Part shown: positions 34,360-46,745 of the stretch, in pieces
Layout of the letters: each line of letters begins with the position of its first letter
How positions within the stretch are numbered: position 1 is the first letter of the stretch
Origin: Taenia hydatigena
Taxonomy: Eukaryota > Platyhelminthes > Cestoda > Cyclophyllidea > Taeniidae
NCBI GenBank assembly: GCA_036345935.2
Contig: JADWOT020000004.1
Location: forward strand, 20,875,155 to 20,939,154
Length of the DNA: 64,000 nt
Direction of reading: 5' to 3'
Position numbers and translations under genes: made by a program
Notes under the pieces: generated by a model
What the model was told of the DNA's origin: nothing
Databases searched by the model: none
Seen by the model: only the letters and a program-made list of their open reading frames with translations

Positions 34360-36617
34360 GAGACCAGGGCCACGAAAATGAAAATTTCGAATTCGTTGGG
34401 CAGAAGAGTTTCTCATGAGTTGCATCTACCTTCAGTGTCGTAGCATAGGTTCGGTACTCTGTTGCACGATGAGGAGCAGTGCATTAGCGAATCCATTACT
34501 TTCTTGTTAAATTTTGCCTAGCTTTACTACAATGGATTGAACCCACTAAGAGATACATGGACAATAACTAAAAATATCAGTCATCGCGCTATCTTGCGCA
34601 AAGTGGGCTCAGAAGGCTTTGAGGCTGGACGGATGATTAGAGAAGAATTTGCACACCAGACTATAGTGTCGTTAAAAGGACGACAGAAAGCGGCTGTAGA
34701 TATTTAATCACACAAGCTATTTTGGAATGCAACCGAAATTGCTCACACAGGAGGCAGCGAATTGAGGATTCCTTGACTGGGTTATGTGCTTCATCGACGG
34801 TGGAAGTGATAACATATTTGAATGATGTAAAGAAGCTGCTTCTGTAGCCGCCTTCTATTGGAAAGCAGTTGAAAATTTTGACTGAGAATCTCACACCAAC
34901 GGCTTATTTCAAGCGAATCTGCCACTCTACAGCAGCATAAAAGAAATTCAAAGCATTCACAAAATTAGGCGACCTGGTCTTCCAAAAGGATTGTCAACAA
35001 AGTAGTTATTTGAAAGGATATCATTCAAGACTTGACCACTCAACATGGCTGTGGAGAATGGACTGGAGTTGTGACGGTACATGTCCTAACTGCGAGCACC
35101 TTAGAAGAACAAATACGGCATCAAGCGGTTTCACAGCGTATGAGGGGATGCAGATCCCTTCCTTTCGAAAATGGGGCAGTTTAGCTGGAGAGCGACTGCG
35201 GAAGGGAATAGGCTACGGAAATTCAAAGGATAACAATAAAATGACCTAGATTCTTGATTAGTTCAGCGATACACCCCGAATCCCAATGGTTGGGAAGCCA
35301 GGCATAAAATTCACAGGTCAGGTCTCAACACCACCTACCGGATGGACTTGAGGTTATTAATTTGCGCAAATTCGATAAGCCCTCCATGTTGCCAATGCCA
35401 AAAGGCTAGTCCAGCGAATACGCCTCGAGCTTTGGCAATATTCTACCAAAGGAAGCCAAAGGCAACACTTGCGACAGCATCCGCAGAAGCACGATTCAAT
35501 GCGGTCGCAACCGGGGTTTGTCTGTTGGACAGCAAAGTCCATTAAAACTACCCAATCATTTGCATTGCTTAAACAATAAACAGTTAAGATCAACGGTGCG
35601 AACCGGTTCAACTCCTACTCAAATACTAAAAATTATACTATTGCCTTTTATTAATTTTATTCACCCTGGAACAAATGAGCATCCTGCGAATCACGGTATG
35701 GTACAATCTGAGTCACCATGTGTTACGTAACAAACAGATAGTTATGATGAGGAGCGCAAGAGCCCAATTCAATCCAAGAGACGGTCGAAATGGGGAGCGC
35801 AAAAAATGCTGGGCTAGATGATGCGGCAACCCCCTCCTACAGTTGTATCACCACACGAATGAAGTTGGAAATTGTATGAGCATTGACACCACTCCAGATG
35901 GTGACAACGCCCACGCATTCTGCCGCAAGAATTGACAAACTCCAACACTCACTGAATGCTATTGATTGGGGATACGACTGGCATAAGACGCTCCAGACCT
36001 TCTGGATGCTACACGTCACCAGTGACGGAGTTCTGGCTTCGAGGGACAGACAATATGGAGCGAGTGGTCACCGCGAGGAACGACGCAGACACCAATTTTC
36101 ACTAAGGGTGCAGTTGTTCTGCAGTAGGTCAAACCAACAACGTTGTTTGTGGATGCGAACACATGGACAAACACCGAAGTGTAAGAAATGAATGATATCT
36201 GTCTTCAAAGTGCGCTAAAAAAATAGCAAAAACGTCAAGAAATAATATGCACGAAGTGGTCATGGACACGAGAAGACACCTAAGCTCACTTGTGACTTGA
36301 AGTAGTTTTTAGACACGTACTGCAGAACAATTTTCGGTTCTTTGCCACAGCCATCTATCAACCGTAAACCAATTCGTGGGAGCGTACACAAACACCAGCA
36401 ATCTATTTCCAGCATCCAAGACCGCGTAAAAAACGTTTGGGTTAAAAGCGAGAGCCTAATTCCCTTATTCGGTTGTAACACTAGAGAAGTCCATTTCCAC
36501 ACCGAGAGCTGAGCCAGTGAATTAGTTGACATCACATGTGAGTAATGACAACGGGAAGCAATTTTGGTACGGGTTATGGAAGAGAGGAACGGGCGATGCG
36601 TCGGAAAAGCACGGAGT
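34360..36617. other. right flank of palindrome, no gene seen
   Basis: Unique sequence immediately outside arm 2 with short ORFs on both strands and no recognisable domain. Confidence 0.6.
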
Positions 36618-36688
36618 GGGCTCAGCCAGGACATGAAGCCGGGACCTCTCGCACCCAAAGCGAGAATCATACCCCAGACCGCTGAGCC
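36618..36688 (-). pseudogene. degenerate tRNA-Pro(TGG)
   Basis: A 71-nt tRNA-like sequence reading leftwards. The acceptor GGCTCAG pairs perfectly with CTGAGCC, the discriminator is C, and the anticodon stem-loop CTCGC-TTTGGGT-GCGAG carries TGG. The D arm reads CGGTCTGGGGTATGAT and lacks the conserved A14. The T arm reads CCGGC-TTCATGT-CCTGG with a lost 53:61 pair, one G-U pair, and A58 changed to T, so the B box is damaged. A compensated acceptor beside a decayed elbow suggests a gene that died late or a heavily diverged copy. Lies about 2.3 kb outside arm 2. Confidence 0.75.
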
Positions 36689-39600
36689 ACGCCTACCATC
36701 CCCGACAGGCCCGATAGGCAAAATATCCTCCGAATTATTAACTACACACTCAGTTGTGTGTGTGTGATCCACCCAACTTCTCTATTCGATTACAAACTGC
36801 AATTTCAGTTGTGTGCATGCTGCTAAGTTTCACGCATGATACCAGTGCTGGTGGTCTCATAGATAAGGCGTTGGTTCACGGGGCCGAAGATTGTCAATCC
36901 GAGTATCACCCAGGATGAATGGCTCTGGCTGATTAGAGGGTGAGTTTTGTCCAGTCGACTGTTTTCAGAATTCGTTGTAGTTTGGTAATGCTTGCTGCTG
37001 CGACTGCAATCGACAGCGCATGGTGGTAGGCAGCAGTGTGAGGTAGACACTGTGGATAAAACGATGCTTATCTGCCACTTGAGTTCACTAACCAGAGCAG
37101 GCTTCTACGGCTTGTCTCAGGTGATAGTTGGTCTTGATCGAAAGACACAAGCAATACTATACCAGGGAATGCTAAAAGAGAAAGTCTACGAGATGTCACA
37201 GTGATGGGTCTGGCGGTTGCGTGTAACAGGCTATAAGTGTATCAATCTTGTCGGCAATCGCTAATAATGGAGCAAGGGTGGAGGACAAGAGCACGCACAC
37301 AAGCAAGGCGTCTCCCCAACAGTACAGAGCTGATTGTTGTGACAGAAACCGATACACCCTCGAACGTGGACAACCATTTGAGAAGCTGGACCGGTCCACA
37401 AGTACAGAAATCGGAAACAAGTTTTGTTTGAAAACATTGCAACGATTCTAGCATGTTGCATTTACGAAATTTGAAAAAAAAAATGCTTGGAATAATCGAC
37501 AAAACGAAACAAAGTAATTAAGTTGGTCACAAAATAATGTGATGGGTGAACACAAAATGTGGCCTTTGGTACAGGCGAGCAGTATCGAAATGGTTCAGGA
37601 TGTTGCAAATAATTCCACCGATAGAGCCAAATTTATCAAAAGTAATTTGATTGACTGCTATGGCGGTCCAATCCACGTTAATAAAGACATTCATAGTCAA
37701 AAAATGGCTGTAGCTTAATTGGCTTCACTTGGGTGTTTGGATTGTCGATAATTGCCAAACTTGCTGCTTGAAAACTGTTACCCACCAGCTTTTGCTGCGC
37801 TGTAGGTCACAAACTCATCTTCCAAGAGTTTCAATGCACGACTTCAATTTTACTTCCTTGCCTCTTCACACCGAGCGCCGTAATACAGTAGACGCACGAA
37901 TAGTGGTGGGAGAAAGCACAGGCGCATAGCCGCATCTATTGGGTGTGAATGAGCGGCTAGCCATTGCAGGGAGGTTGGGACATCACCACCTCACCTCGAG
38001 TGATAAAGCCGCGTAAATGAAGGGGACATGTATGTGCAAATTTTCGACATACATTTTTCGTTCCAGGTCAAAGGAAGAGGAATTAACATGCGCGACATTC
38101 GTCTATGCGGTAAAAGCTCAATTATGGCTCGTTGACAATTACCGCATTTGATAGATGTCCAATCACCTTCAGCATTTTGCTTTTGTCAATTAGAAGTAAG
38201 CGACTGAAGGTCGCAAAGCGGGGTCTTGGATTCAAATCGACCAACAGGCATTGGCACCGTCTCCTGAACCAATCGTAGTGGTTCGCGAATGGCATCGGAA
38301 AAAGGGAGAACACTGCATAGTGAACTGCTATACCATGCATCTCCTTAGCGAAAAAAAAACAGCCTTTTTGGAACTTAACTGTGCATTGAAGATGCTTGAA
38401 AGGAAAGGGCATAAATTTAATGACCCAGGAGATGGTAGTTGTTTGACTTCGAGACAATAAAGGTTAGTCATGGGTAAAGAGGCAGAAACCAAGTTACCGT
38501 TTCGTCTCCCACGTGCTTAAGAAGCACTTGTCACTGGACATCGGACACCTTTCGTGAGGAACAAGTCACCGCTCTGACCAATGAATTTGAGGTTTTACCA
38601 GATTCCCGTATTTAGCACTATCTCATCAAGTTAGGAACATTCTTCGACAAAACGATTGAGTTCGCTGGCCTTACAGATTGACGTGTTGGGTTATCGAATA
38701 GCAAAGTCAACGCAGGGACACAGTATTGGCACTAAGCAATGGGACAGCAGCATTCACCCACGTTCCTCAGCCCACGCAACCCAAGCGCATGACATTTTTA
38801 CAACTATGCAGCAGAGTGAACAAAACAGACAGTGACTCGAAGATCAGCAGTAAGTTATGGTTGACGGTGTTGTTTGCATTGCCTCTGCATCTCATCACTA
38901 GCCACATCACGTGGAACACAATGTGAATGGGGAAGCAGAATTGTTTGAAAAATGATGCGCCTGGAGCAGTTAGACGAGAATGTTCGAGTATTTGCGTGAG
39001 TTCGCGTTGCAAATATGATTGAGCCTGTGAGAGGCATTCATGTTTCTTTTGCTTGGTGACTGGTTTTGCGCGTGATACCAGCGTGAGGTGCATCTCAAGG
39101 CCTAAATTCGGCTCTGTGCTCTAGTTATGATAGAAGTTAGTGGCTGTATCGGTTAATAGGGTCAGAATCCCTCTAGGGCGGTCCTAAAGTCCTTCTTCAA
39201 GGACGCCTTCAATCACATACAAGGTGCGCCCTTGCTTATTATTATCTGACTAGCTTACGCTACAATTTTGATGGAAGCCTTTTAATGCGCCTAACCTTGG
39301 GAAATCCGTTTCAGGAGTGTAAGCGGATGTCTAGGAATCCCTTTTACCAGGGCCGAATTCATCAAATTCTTTACAGGCTATTCTGTCCGAAGGAGACATA
39401 ACCTGAATAAACCTCTCCATTCTCGGCTAAGCCTGAACTCCAGTTACCCTTGAAGACGCTATAGAGGGATTGAGAGGGTGAAGGCTTACAGCTTAAGTGA
39501 TCTAAGCAATGCTCCATGGCAGCTGACAAAGTTGCGGACGGTTGGAAGGTGCATTGAGTTAAGAATAACGGTGAAATGCGTAGCACTTTAATTTGAAACA

Positions 39601-40035
39601 TTTATCCTAAAAGGACACAGCTCCCAGTCTTCTTTTGAATAACCTATCACAAGCGATCGAATGGACTAAAATGAGTCGTGGTACGGAAACCAATGTAGAA
39701 ATACATTACATTTGCGTAAAGAAGAAAAATGCACTAACAGCAGTCCATCTCGTTGGGATGCACAGGACTTTCGTCCACTGCAATTAAGCCATAGCTTTTG
39801 CATGTCAAATGACTTAATTATGTCGAAACTGTTTTAACCTTCAACCGTGAGACGCAGTTGTGTTTAGGTTAGGAAGTCAAGTTTCGCACACCCTTTGCGT
39901 AAAATTAATGACTCCCGTAACATTTGCAAGCGCACAACAATAACCTTTACCAAATGAAAAGCAGTTGCTCTCTGTCGCCGAATCGAATCAACTTTAAAGT
40001 TAGCGCACTTTGAAACTTGCCAATGTCTCTACATT
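36689..40035. other. intergenic, no gene seen
   Basis: No recognised gene. Short overlapping ORFs around 37.2-37.5 kb run in several frames on both strands and are not credible. Contains repeat R1 at 39647-39768. Confidence 0.6.
39647..39768 (+). repeat. dispersed repeat R1, single-copy locus
   Basis: Diverged copy of the segment at 10091-10215, same orientation. Shares CACAAGCGATC, GGACTAAA, GTGGTAC and AACAGCAGTCCA. Confidence 0.7.
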
Positions 40036-40532
40036 CCACCACCACCACCACCACCACCACCACCACCACCACCACCACCACCACCACCACCACCACCACC
40101 ACCACCACCACCACCACCACCACCACCACCACCACCCACCACACCACCACCACCACCACCACACACCACCACCACCACCACCACCACCACCACCACCCCA
40201 CCACCACCACCACCACCACACCACACACCACACCACACCAACCACCACCACCACCACCACCACCACCACCACCACACCACCACCACCACACCACCACCAC
40301 ACCACACCACACACCACCACCACACACCACCACCACCACCACCACCACCACCACCACCACCACCACCACACCACACCACCACCACACCACCACCACCACC
40401 ACCACCACACACACACCACCACCACCACCACCACCACCACACCACCACCACCACCACCACCACCACCACCACCACCACCACCACCACCACCACCACCACC
40501 ACCACCACCACCACCACCACCACCACCACCAC
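40036..40532. repeat. 497-bp CCA/TGG microsatellite
   Basis: Almost uninterrupted CCA trinucleotides with short CACA and CCCC interruptions, concentrated between about 40134 and 40445; the outer ~100 bp on each side are pure. Six-frame translations give only homopolymeric His, Pro, Thr, Val, Gly or Trp stretches, so the ORFs across it are artefacts of the repeat. Confidence 0.97.
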
Positions 40533-40907
40533 TCAAGAAAGGCATGTGCGTTTGATTGGTTTATTATGCGCATTTGAGACCTCAGACGCCCGCCGAATTG
40601 CGTCCCAAATTACTGTTAATAAGTCGCAGTGCATTGACTTGCCCATGAGCTCCTCTGCTCCGCGCAACTCAAACACATTTACGCAAAGCAATCTGTTGGG
40701 ATATTTCAAAGAACTAAGATCTAATAGCACCACCAACCCCTCAAATTAAAAAAAAGTGGTTTAGCAAATCAAAGGGTTCTAGAGTAAGCTAAAACAGCAA
40801 AGAACAGAGAATTTCGCCAACTTCGCGATGTCCACGTATGCGGACCTAGTGGTGACACGAACGTGCTCATCCAAGGTAGTCGTGAACGACCGTCAGGGCA
40901 GCCGATC

Positions 40908-40932
40908 GGTCTGGTCTGGTCTGGTCTGGTCT
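40908..40932 (+). repeat. GGTCT x5 tandem array
   Basis: Five perfect pentamers. Confidence 0.95.
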
Positions 40933-41907
40933 TGTACAGAAATCGGATTCGAACGACTTCTTTAAATGACGGCTGTTCAATACTCAGTCACTTGCTGCAG
41001 GTTTGACCTTCGGTTTCTGAGGTTTTATGGGTTGCAATCCATTCGTTTGCGGGCCACTTCTCTTTATTATTCCGACCTCGTTGGAGCGCATGCTCCTTAG
41101 CATGATGGCGATTAACCTTAGGGTGGCAGCGAACGTTTGCGAAAAACGATAGTGCATACCGTGAAATGGGAATTAAAGAGGACATTGTCCATCAACTGAA
41201 ACCGGTTAGTTTGCCGGTAGTTGGTTTAGGAAGGTTTTAAGGAAAACGTATTCACGGGCTGGCTCATAGATATGTGCAATTGTAAGACTTGACTGCTCAG
41301 AGATGTTAGCCCAAGTTTGAGGATGAGTCGAAACCTGAATGTGAGTCTGAGCAGGAGTTGAAGTGCACCCACTTCGAATGTCCACTTAATCAATTGTGGT
41401 CTTGGGCTTCCGAATAACCATTTTTCAATACTGATTATTTTCAGCCGTGGGTACATGTCAGACATTCCGGAGGGAGGGAAAGATGCGGACAGCAAAAGCA
41501 TTGCTTACCTTCAGTGTCTCACTCAATTCTACCCTTTGTTCTGTGTGAAACGAAGGAGTAAATAACACTTCTGAGCGATTATTGTCTAGGAATTTTGAAA
41601 AATTACAACTTAACAAGTTGCCATTCCACGGAAACGTGATGCAAATTGGCAACAGAAGTGATGATGGAAAAAAGAGACATGAAAGGAGGACTGGTTTCAT
41701 TCAGTCGTTAGGAATTACATGACCTACCTTTAAATTGGGTCCTGAGGTTGTGGCACCTCCCATTTCGAGCATTTTGGTTGGATGTATTTTAATTGGCATA
41801 TTATTACGTTAGCTGATGACTCCTGGTTGGAGTAGTGTTCTTTAGCAGCAAAGAACGTCAAATTCACTTGTCAATTTGGACTTCCTTCAACCCACAGGAA
41901 AAAGCCG

Positions 41908-41990
41908 CTCTCTGATGCGTCGATTATTTCAAGGTGTTCACACATGCTACTTAATTTTTTTTAATAAAATGTGGTTTGCGAAACACTAAA
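41908..41990 (-). repeat. dispersed repeat R2, right copy
   Basis: Reverse complement aligns with 15088-15165. Shared blocks are GAAATAATCGACGCATC, GTGAACA and GTGTTTC. It lacks any nearby LTR, so R2 is independent of the TRIM. Confidence 0.65.
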
Positions 41991-42008
41991 TATTATTATT
42001 ATTATTAG
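41990..42008. repeat. ATT microsatellite
   Basis: Six ATT units. Confidence 0.9.
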
Positions 42009-45000
42009 CTTAGCACGGAGGTGGGCGGCTGTGCGCTGAGATGGATTGATGAACTGTAAAATAGAGCCCTTTTTTGAACCTAACGATGTAAAGTTGATGT
42101 GCGGAGAAGGGCAAAATACTTTTAGATCAACGACCCAAAAGAAATCATAGAAATGAATGAAGACTATGTGAAATCAATGCCAAAATGTGCAAGCGTTGCC
42201 ATAGATGCATCATGGATGCAATATGTCACGCAGCTGAGCACAGAAATAGTCCTAAATATGACCGAACGGACTCGCGAACGTTTCCATGCACTGCGAGAAA
42301 TTAGACGGTGCAGTTACGGGAATATGGCAAGAGTATTAACAACAGGGAAGAAAATTTTTAAGCTTTTATTATTGCCAAGACGCGCTGAATGAAACGCTCA
42401 GGTTCGCAACATTATAATCTTGATTAAAGTAACTTCGAATTTGCCTTTTTAAGAAGCTGCCTCATACGACAAAATAGTGCAATGCCGCAGGGCAATAATG
42501 GCACATTGGGTACTTGAAGCATAACATCACTTAGGTAGCCAAAACGACTCATGTTACATTATTTTGAAAGCAGAACACTTAATTTTGCAAAGCACATCAG
42601 ATGCGCACAACTCTTAAATTTCATAAAAGCTCTTTCCCTGTCCATTTTTAATTTAATTTTCATCAACGGTTTGCAGCACTGCCAGCAGTTTGAAAGATGT
42701 TTTTGACTGATTTGGGTAAGAAAATCAAATCATTTAATGTATTCAATGATAAGTCGACAGTCAGGCAGTCAATAAGATCACTATCTTCGTCTGGCACTTT
42801 TACAATACCACATACATATATGTATATTTAAAATGACAGCCACATAATTAGCCGTTAATATTAACTGTGGCGACTTCCATTCCGCCTGACCTGACTAGAC
42901 GATAACCGGGGATTATTTCATCGAGTGAAAAAATGAGGGGCAGTCACTTCTTTGTCTCTTAATTTCGCCCGCTTACCAGAGAGGCGGGAATGAATTCGCT
43001 GAAACCGCCATCTTTTGGATAAAATCGAGTTTACGTAAACCTGTGCGTACAACTACTCATCTCTACGTGGACGTACATGTTCCTGCTTGGGGTTGAGAAT
43101 GACGGTCAAACTAGTTCCCTGTAATTTGACAGCCCTCATTAGGGTTCAACACTTTGTAGTTGCCAAAGTCTCCAAATGTCGTGGCGAAAGGTAAATTGAC
43201 TAAGTGCAGGACTGGCCAATGGGTGAGCGCAAAATAACCATGAGGCCTTGCCATTTCAAATGGGTCAAACACTCAAATTCCGAAAACGCTCGAACATTGA
43301 TAAGGCTTAACACGTTTATGGAGCCGTAAATTTGAGACATCTGAGGATTCATTTTTATACCGCCATGAATTGCGACTGTTTGACCCAACAACCGTGTTTG
43401 TGCTGGTAGGCTGACTAAACACCTCACTCCATTTACGCCGCAGCACTTCTGAGCACATGCATGCACGTTCGTTTTTAAATTGCCGTGTGGATAATATTAA
43501 TACCGTTGGAAAAGACCATTAGCGCTCAATTGGACAAGAGTGCTGCCCGCATAGTGCAGTTTGGGGTGGGAAGTTATGCCTTTTAGCTGGCAGTTCTTCG
43601 TTTTTCCACCGACCATCTTCTGTCTTATGTCTATGCTTCTTCTTCTCATTTACTTTCCTATATTTTGACTCCCATGACTGATGTGAATGATGGGCATGCA
43701 TGCATTATATTCATTCTTGTGCAGTGATTATACCAGCAACAGCACCATAAGCCGATTTATGGATATCCTATATACTTACCCACACTTCCCACTTCTCTAA
43801 TCCCTTAATCACTGGTTTATTTATCTGATCGGTCCAGCTCTGGGTCAGCCAATCGCTACATCGACCGCTCTATAGCCAGTTGGGTGACTGTGAAACATAG
43901 GAGTACAGATTTTCAACCGCACTTGGAACTAACTGATTTTATCATCAAATTCCCTCGCTTAGACCCTTCGGGATTGCCGCTGCTACTTATACATTGCTGG
44001 TAGTAAATAATTCCAAAATACAGCCAGTTCCGGTAGATTACAAATGGCATTTATGAAACGAACCGATGGATTGCATAGCCTGCAATGCGAATTGATAATC
44101 CGATTCCATACTGCACCTTTTTAGATCCCATTTGAATGCATCCACTCAAAAGTGAGTAGAGGGATGCAAAAGTGTTGACGAGAGATTAACATTCTAATCA
44201 AAGTGCAACTGACGGCATTTAAAAATGCAGCTTATACATAATAAACGCAATTTCCTTACGGATTATTTATGGCCCGATCTCCTTGTGTTACCACTAATTC
44301 CTCCTTAAAAGTTAGCTTAGATTTTCGAACAAGCTAGTAACTATTTTTGTGGGCGTGGTTTACCTAGCTATCGACAAAAATTCTGGTGAACATGCATTAC
44401 ACAAACTTGGTGTTCATATTTAACTATTTCATTTAGGTAAAGCCTCTAGTAAGATTCCCACATTACACACTGTCTCTAGTAACTTGAGAAGGCAAACGAT
44501 GCGTGGCCTACATGATTTAAAAAAATGGATGCTAGTTACTTGTCGGATGGGTATTAGCGAGTCTACTTCAGTGTGCTAGAGTCATCCTATCAAAACTCGA
44601 TTAGCCATAAATATGCAAACGTCAATTAACTTGAAAGAGTGACAAGGTTCTCTAACAAAGTCGGAATCGTATTTATGGTATTAAGAGCCCATGCCTGAGT
44701 TCTGGAACCAGTGAACTAGACTTCTCTCACAATTGTCTAATTGCAAAAGTGTCGCATCAAGATCCTCACACGATTTTGTTTGGATGAGTGAGCAAAGCCT
44801 ACAAATGTAGGTTTTCTCAATCCATTTTAGCTGTACCGTGCTTCATATAATCTTGATTAACCAATTTTTAGCTCCCTCTTACACCTTTTTTTTGCTTTCC
44901 ATCTGAGACACCTCTTGACACCTACTATTCTTGATAACTGCTTTTCTCGTATACAGCAGTCACCTTTACAATGCCTCCCCTCCCTTCTGCACTTTCAATC

Positions 45001-46628
45001 ATCATAACCGCACAATGGTGTAGCAAGTACCTTCACGACCATTAAATAGCACGATCGCATGCACATGACGCCGTTCCAATTCTCCGCTTATGCATTGGTT
45101 ACAAACTATAGCTCCAATGGAACCATTGAGAAAGAGCTAACTGAAATTTCGTGTCAAGTTTTACCGAAAGCTAAAGATTTGGGCACACCATTTGCTATTG
45201 CACAGCCTCACTGCAAGCTCAACCAAATGACAAGACCTTCAGTGCACCATCTCTGTCCCAAATATCATGCTCTTTTCCTAGGATATACATGCACTTTCCA
45301 TTCTACTTTCAATCTAGTACATAACGCCTCTGTATAGTCATCTCGATTTCCTAATATTTCAAGAGGATTTCATCCCCATTTGTAGCAGTGATTAAGATAA
45401 AAGCAACAACAGTAAATGCGAAAGCCTCGCCTCATATTAAGTGTATGTCCACCAGCAGGGCACATAGCTTAGCATACAGCTGTGGAAGGTAAGTTAAGAC
45501 GGCCTCATTGAAATCTCTAAAACGCAGACAAATAAAAATGGGCAGCTACCGCATTTGTATTTAAATGTGCAATTTATTTATGACCTGTTAAAAACGTGAT
45601 GCTACTGTGTCACTGTCTAACATCCATACTACCAACGCTGTCCGTTTTGGTGCAATCCGATGCAATGCTTGCCTTATTATATCAATCAAGCAACGCACAA
45701 TTAATTTCATACGGACAGACCGCCCATATTAGAGCTTTCGCGGTTTACACCTACGGTCTCTGCGACATAATTGCTCTTGCCTTATTCGGCCATTGGTTTT
45801 GGGTAAAAAAGCAATTCAGTGCAAAATTGCCAAAACTTACAAATTTCGCTGACATAAAAGCAAGTGTTCGCTTTCTACCTGATTAATCTGCGCCAACTAT
45901 CTATAAAGCAGAAAAGATTAAGTCGTTGCTGTAATCATTGTGTAGTATATCAGATGGAAGTAGGATTATCTACAGAAATGGCGTGAAAGTATGTGTTCAC
46001 GCGTTGCCTCCCACGTCGGGTATTCCTGAAAGCATTCTATGCAGAAAAGACGTAGTTCTGAATCTTCCATTCTTTGGACTGAAGTGTTGTAAATGGAGCT
46101 GTAACTGAGAAGTAGAGCAAGCACTGATTTTACTCAAAGGTCAAAGGGCGCAGACTCACAAATATGTGTTTCGATGAAATGAGAGAGAAGTAAATCAAAG
46201 TTTGTGAAACGATTGAGACACAGGCAGCACGAATTGTGGTTTGAGACTATTTTTGAGAATCAACAAAAAGTGCTTGTGTTACTTCTGGCATAGAGAAGAG
46301 CATAATGCAAGAATAATAATGAGGTTTTGTAATTTCCCCTACCCTTTTGGTGCCACAAGAGCGACCCGAAGGTTCTTTTAAATGCTGAGCAGGTCGGACA
46401 ATATATAGTGATGGCCGCTAAACACGTTAAACATGTGTGAAGCGAGATGCTGAAATCGCGCTGCGACCTACCTAGTTTGGCCGCTCGTTACGCAAGTCAT
46501 CACCATTACGAGTAAAATAAGGATTAATCCACTCACTTCGCATAAACAGAACCGACATACAAAGGCAAGCTCATGAACAAAAGTGGATGTACATAAAGAA
46601 GAGTATCTTAGACGTGAATTGCGCCTAC

Positions 46629-46745
46629 CATTATGCTGACGAGCCGAGTGCGCAAGGAAGAAGGTGACGCTTCTGAATGACTCAGAGCACCAGTTGCATC
46701 GGTGGCTATTCATTTTGTGAAGAAAATGGCAAGTTGCGCGAGGTC
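46629..46745 (-). CDS. candidate C2H2 zinc-finger exon
   Basis: An open frame on the minus strand contains C-x2-C-x3-F-x5-F-x2-H-x4-H (CNWCSESF ... FLAHSARQH), an exact fit to the classical C2H2 finger with both hydrophobic core positions filled. Candidate splice signals bracket it: TCGCAG before the exon and GTAGGC after ATG. Both introns would be phase 1 and the exon 117 nt. C2H2 domains bind DNA or RNA and are common in nuclear regulators. Only one finger is seen, and I found no partner exons nearby, so the gene structure, and even the reality of the exon, rest on the motif alone. Confidence 0.35.

Larger units (their letters stand above)
40533..46628. other. intergenic, no gene seen
   Basis: No recognised gene. 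ORFs of 79-96 codons at 42153-42392, 45059-45337 and 45596-45886 have no motif I can name. Contains a GGTCT pentamer array, an ATT tract and one R2 repeat. Confidence 0.55.

Noticed and set aside
37704..37735. A-box-like TAGCTTAATTGG
   Set aside because: No B box follows within tRNA distance and no cloverleaf could be drawn.
40010..40577. Long ORFs of poly-His, poly-Thr, poly-Pro, poly-Val, poly-Gly and poly-Trp
   Set aside because: All arise from the CCA microsatellite, which has no stops in most frames on both strands.
40935..40955. GGATTCGAAC motif resembling a reversed tRNA B box
   Set aside because: No T stem, anticodon stem or acceptor pairs can be formed around it.
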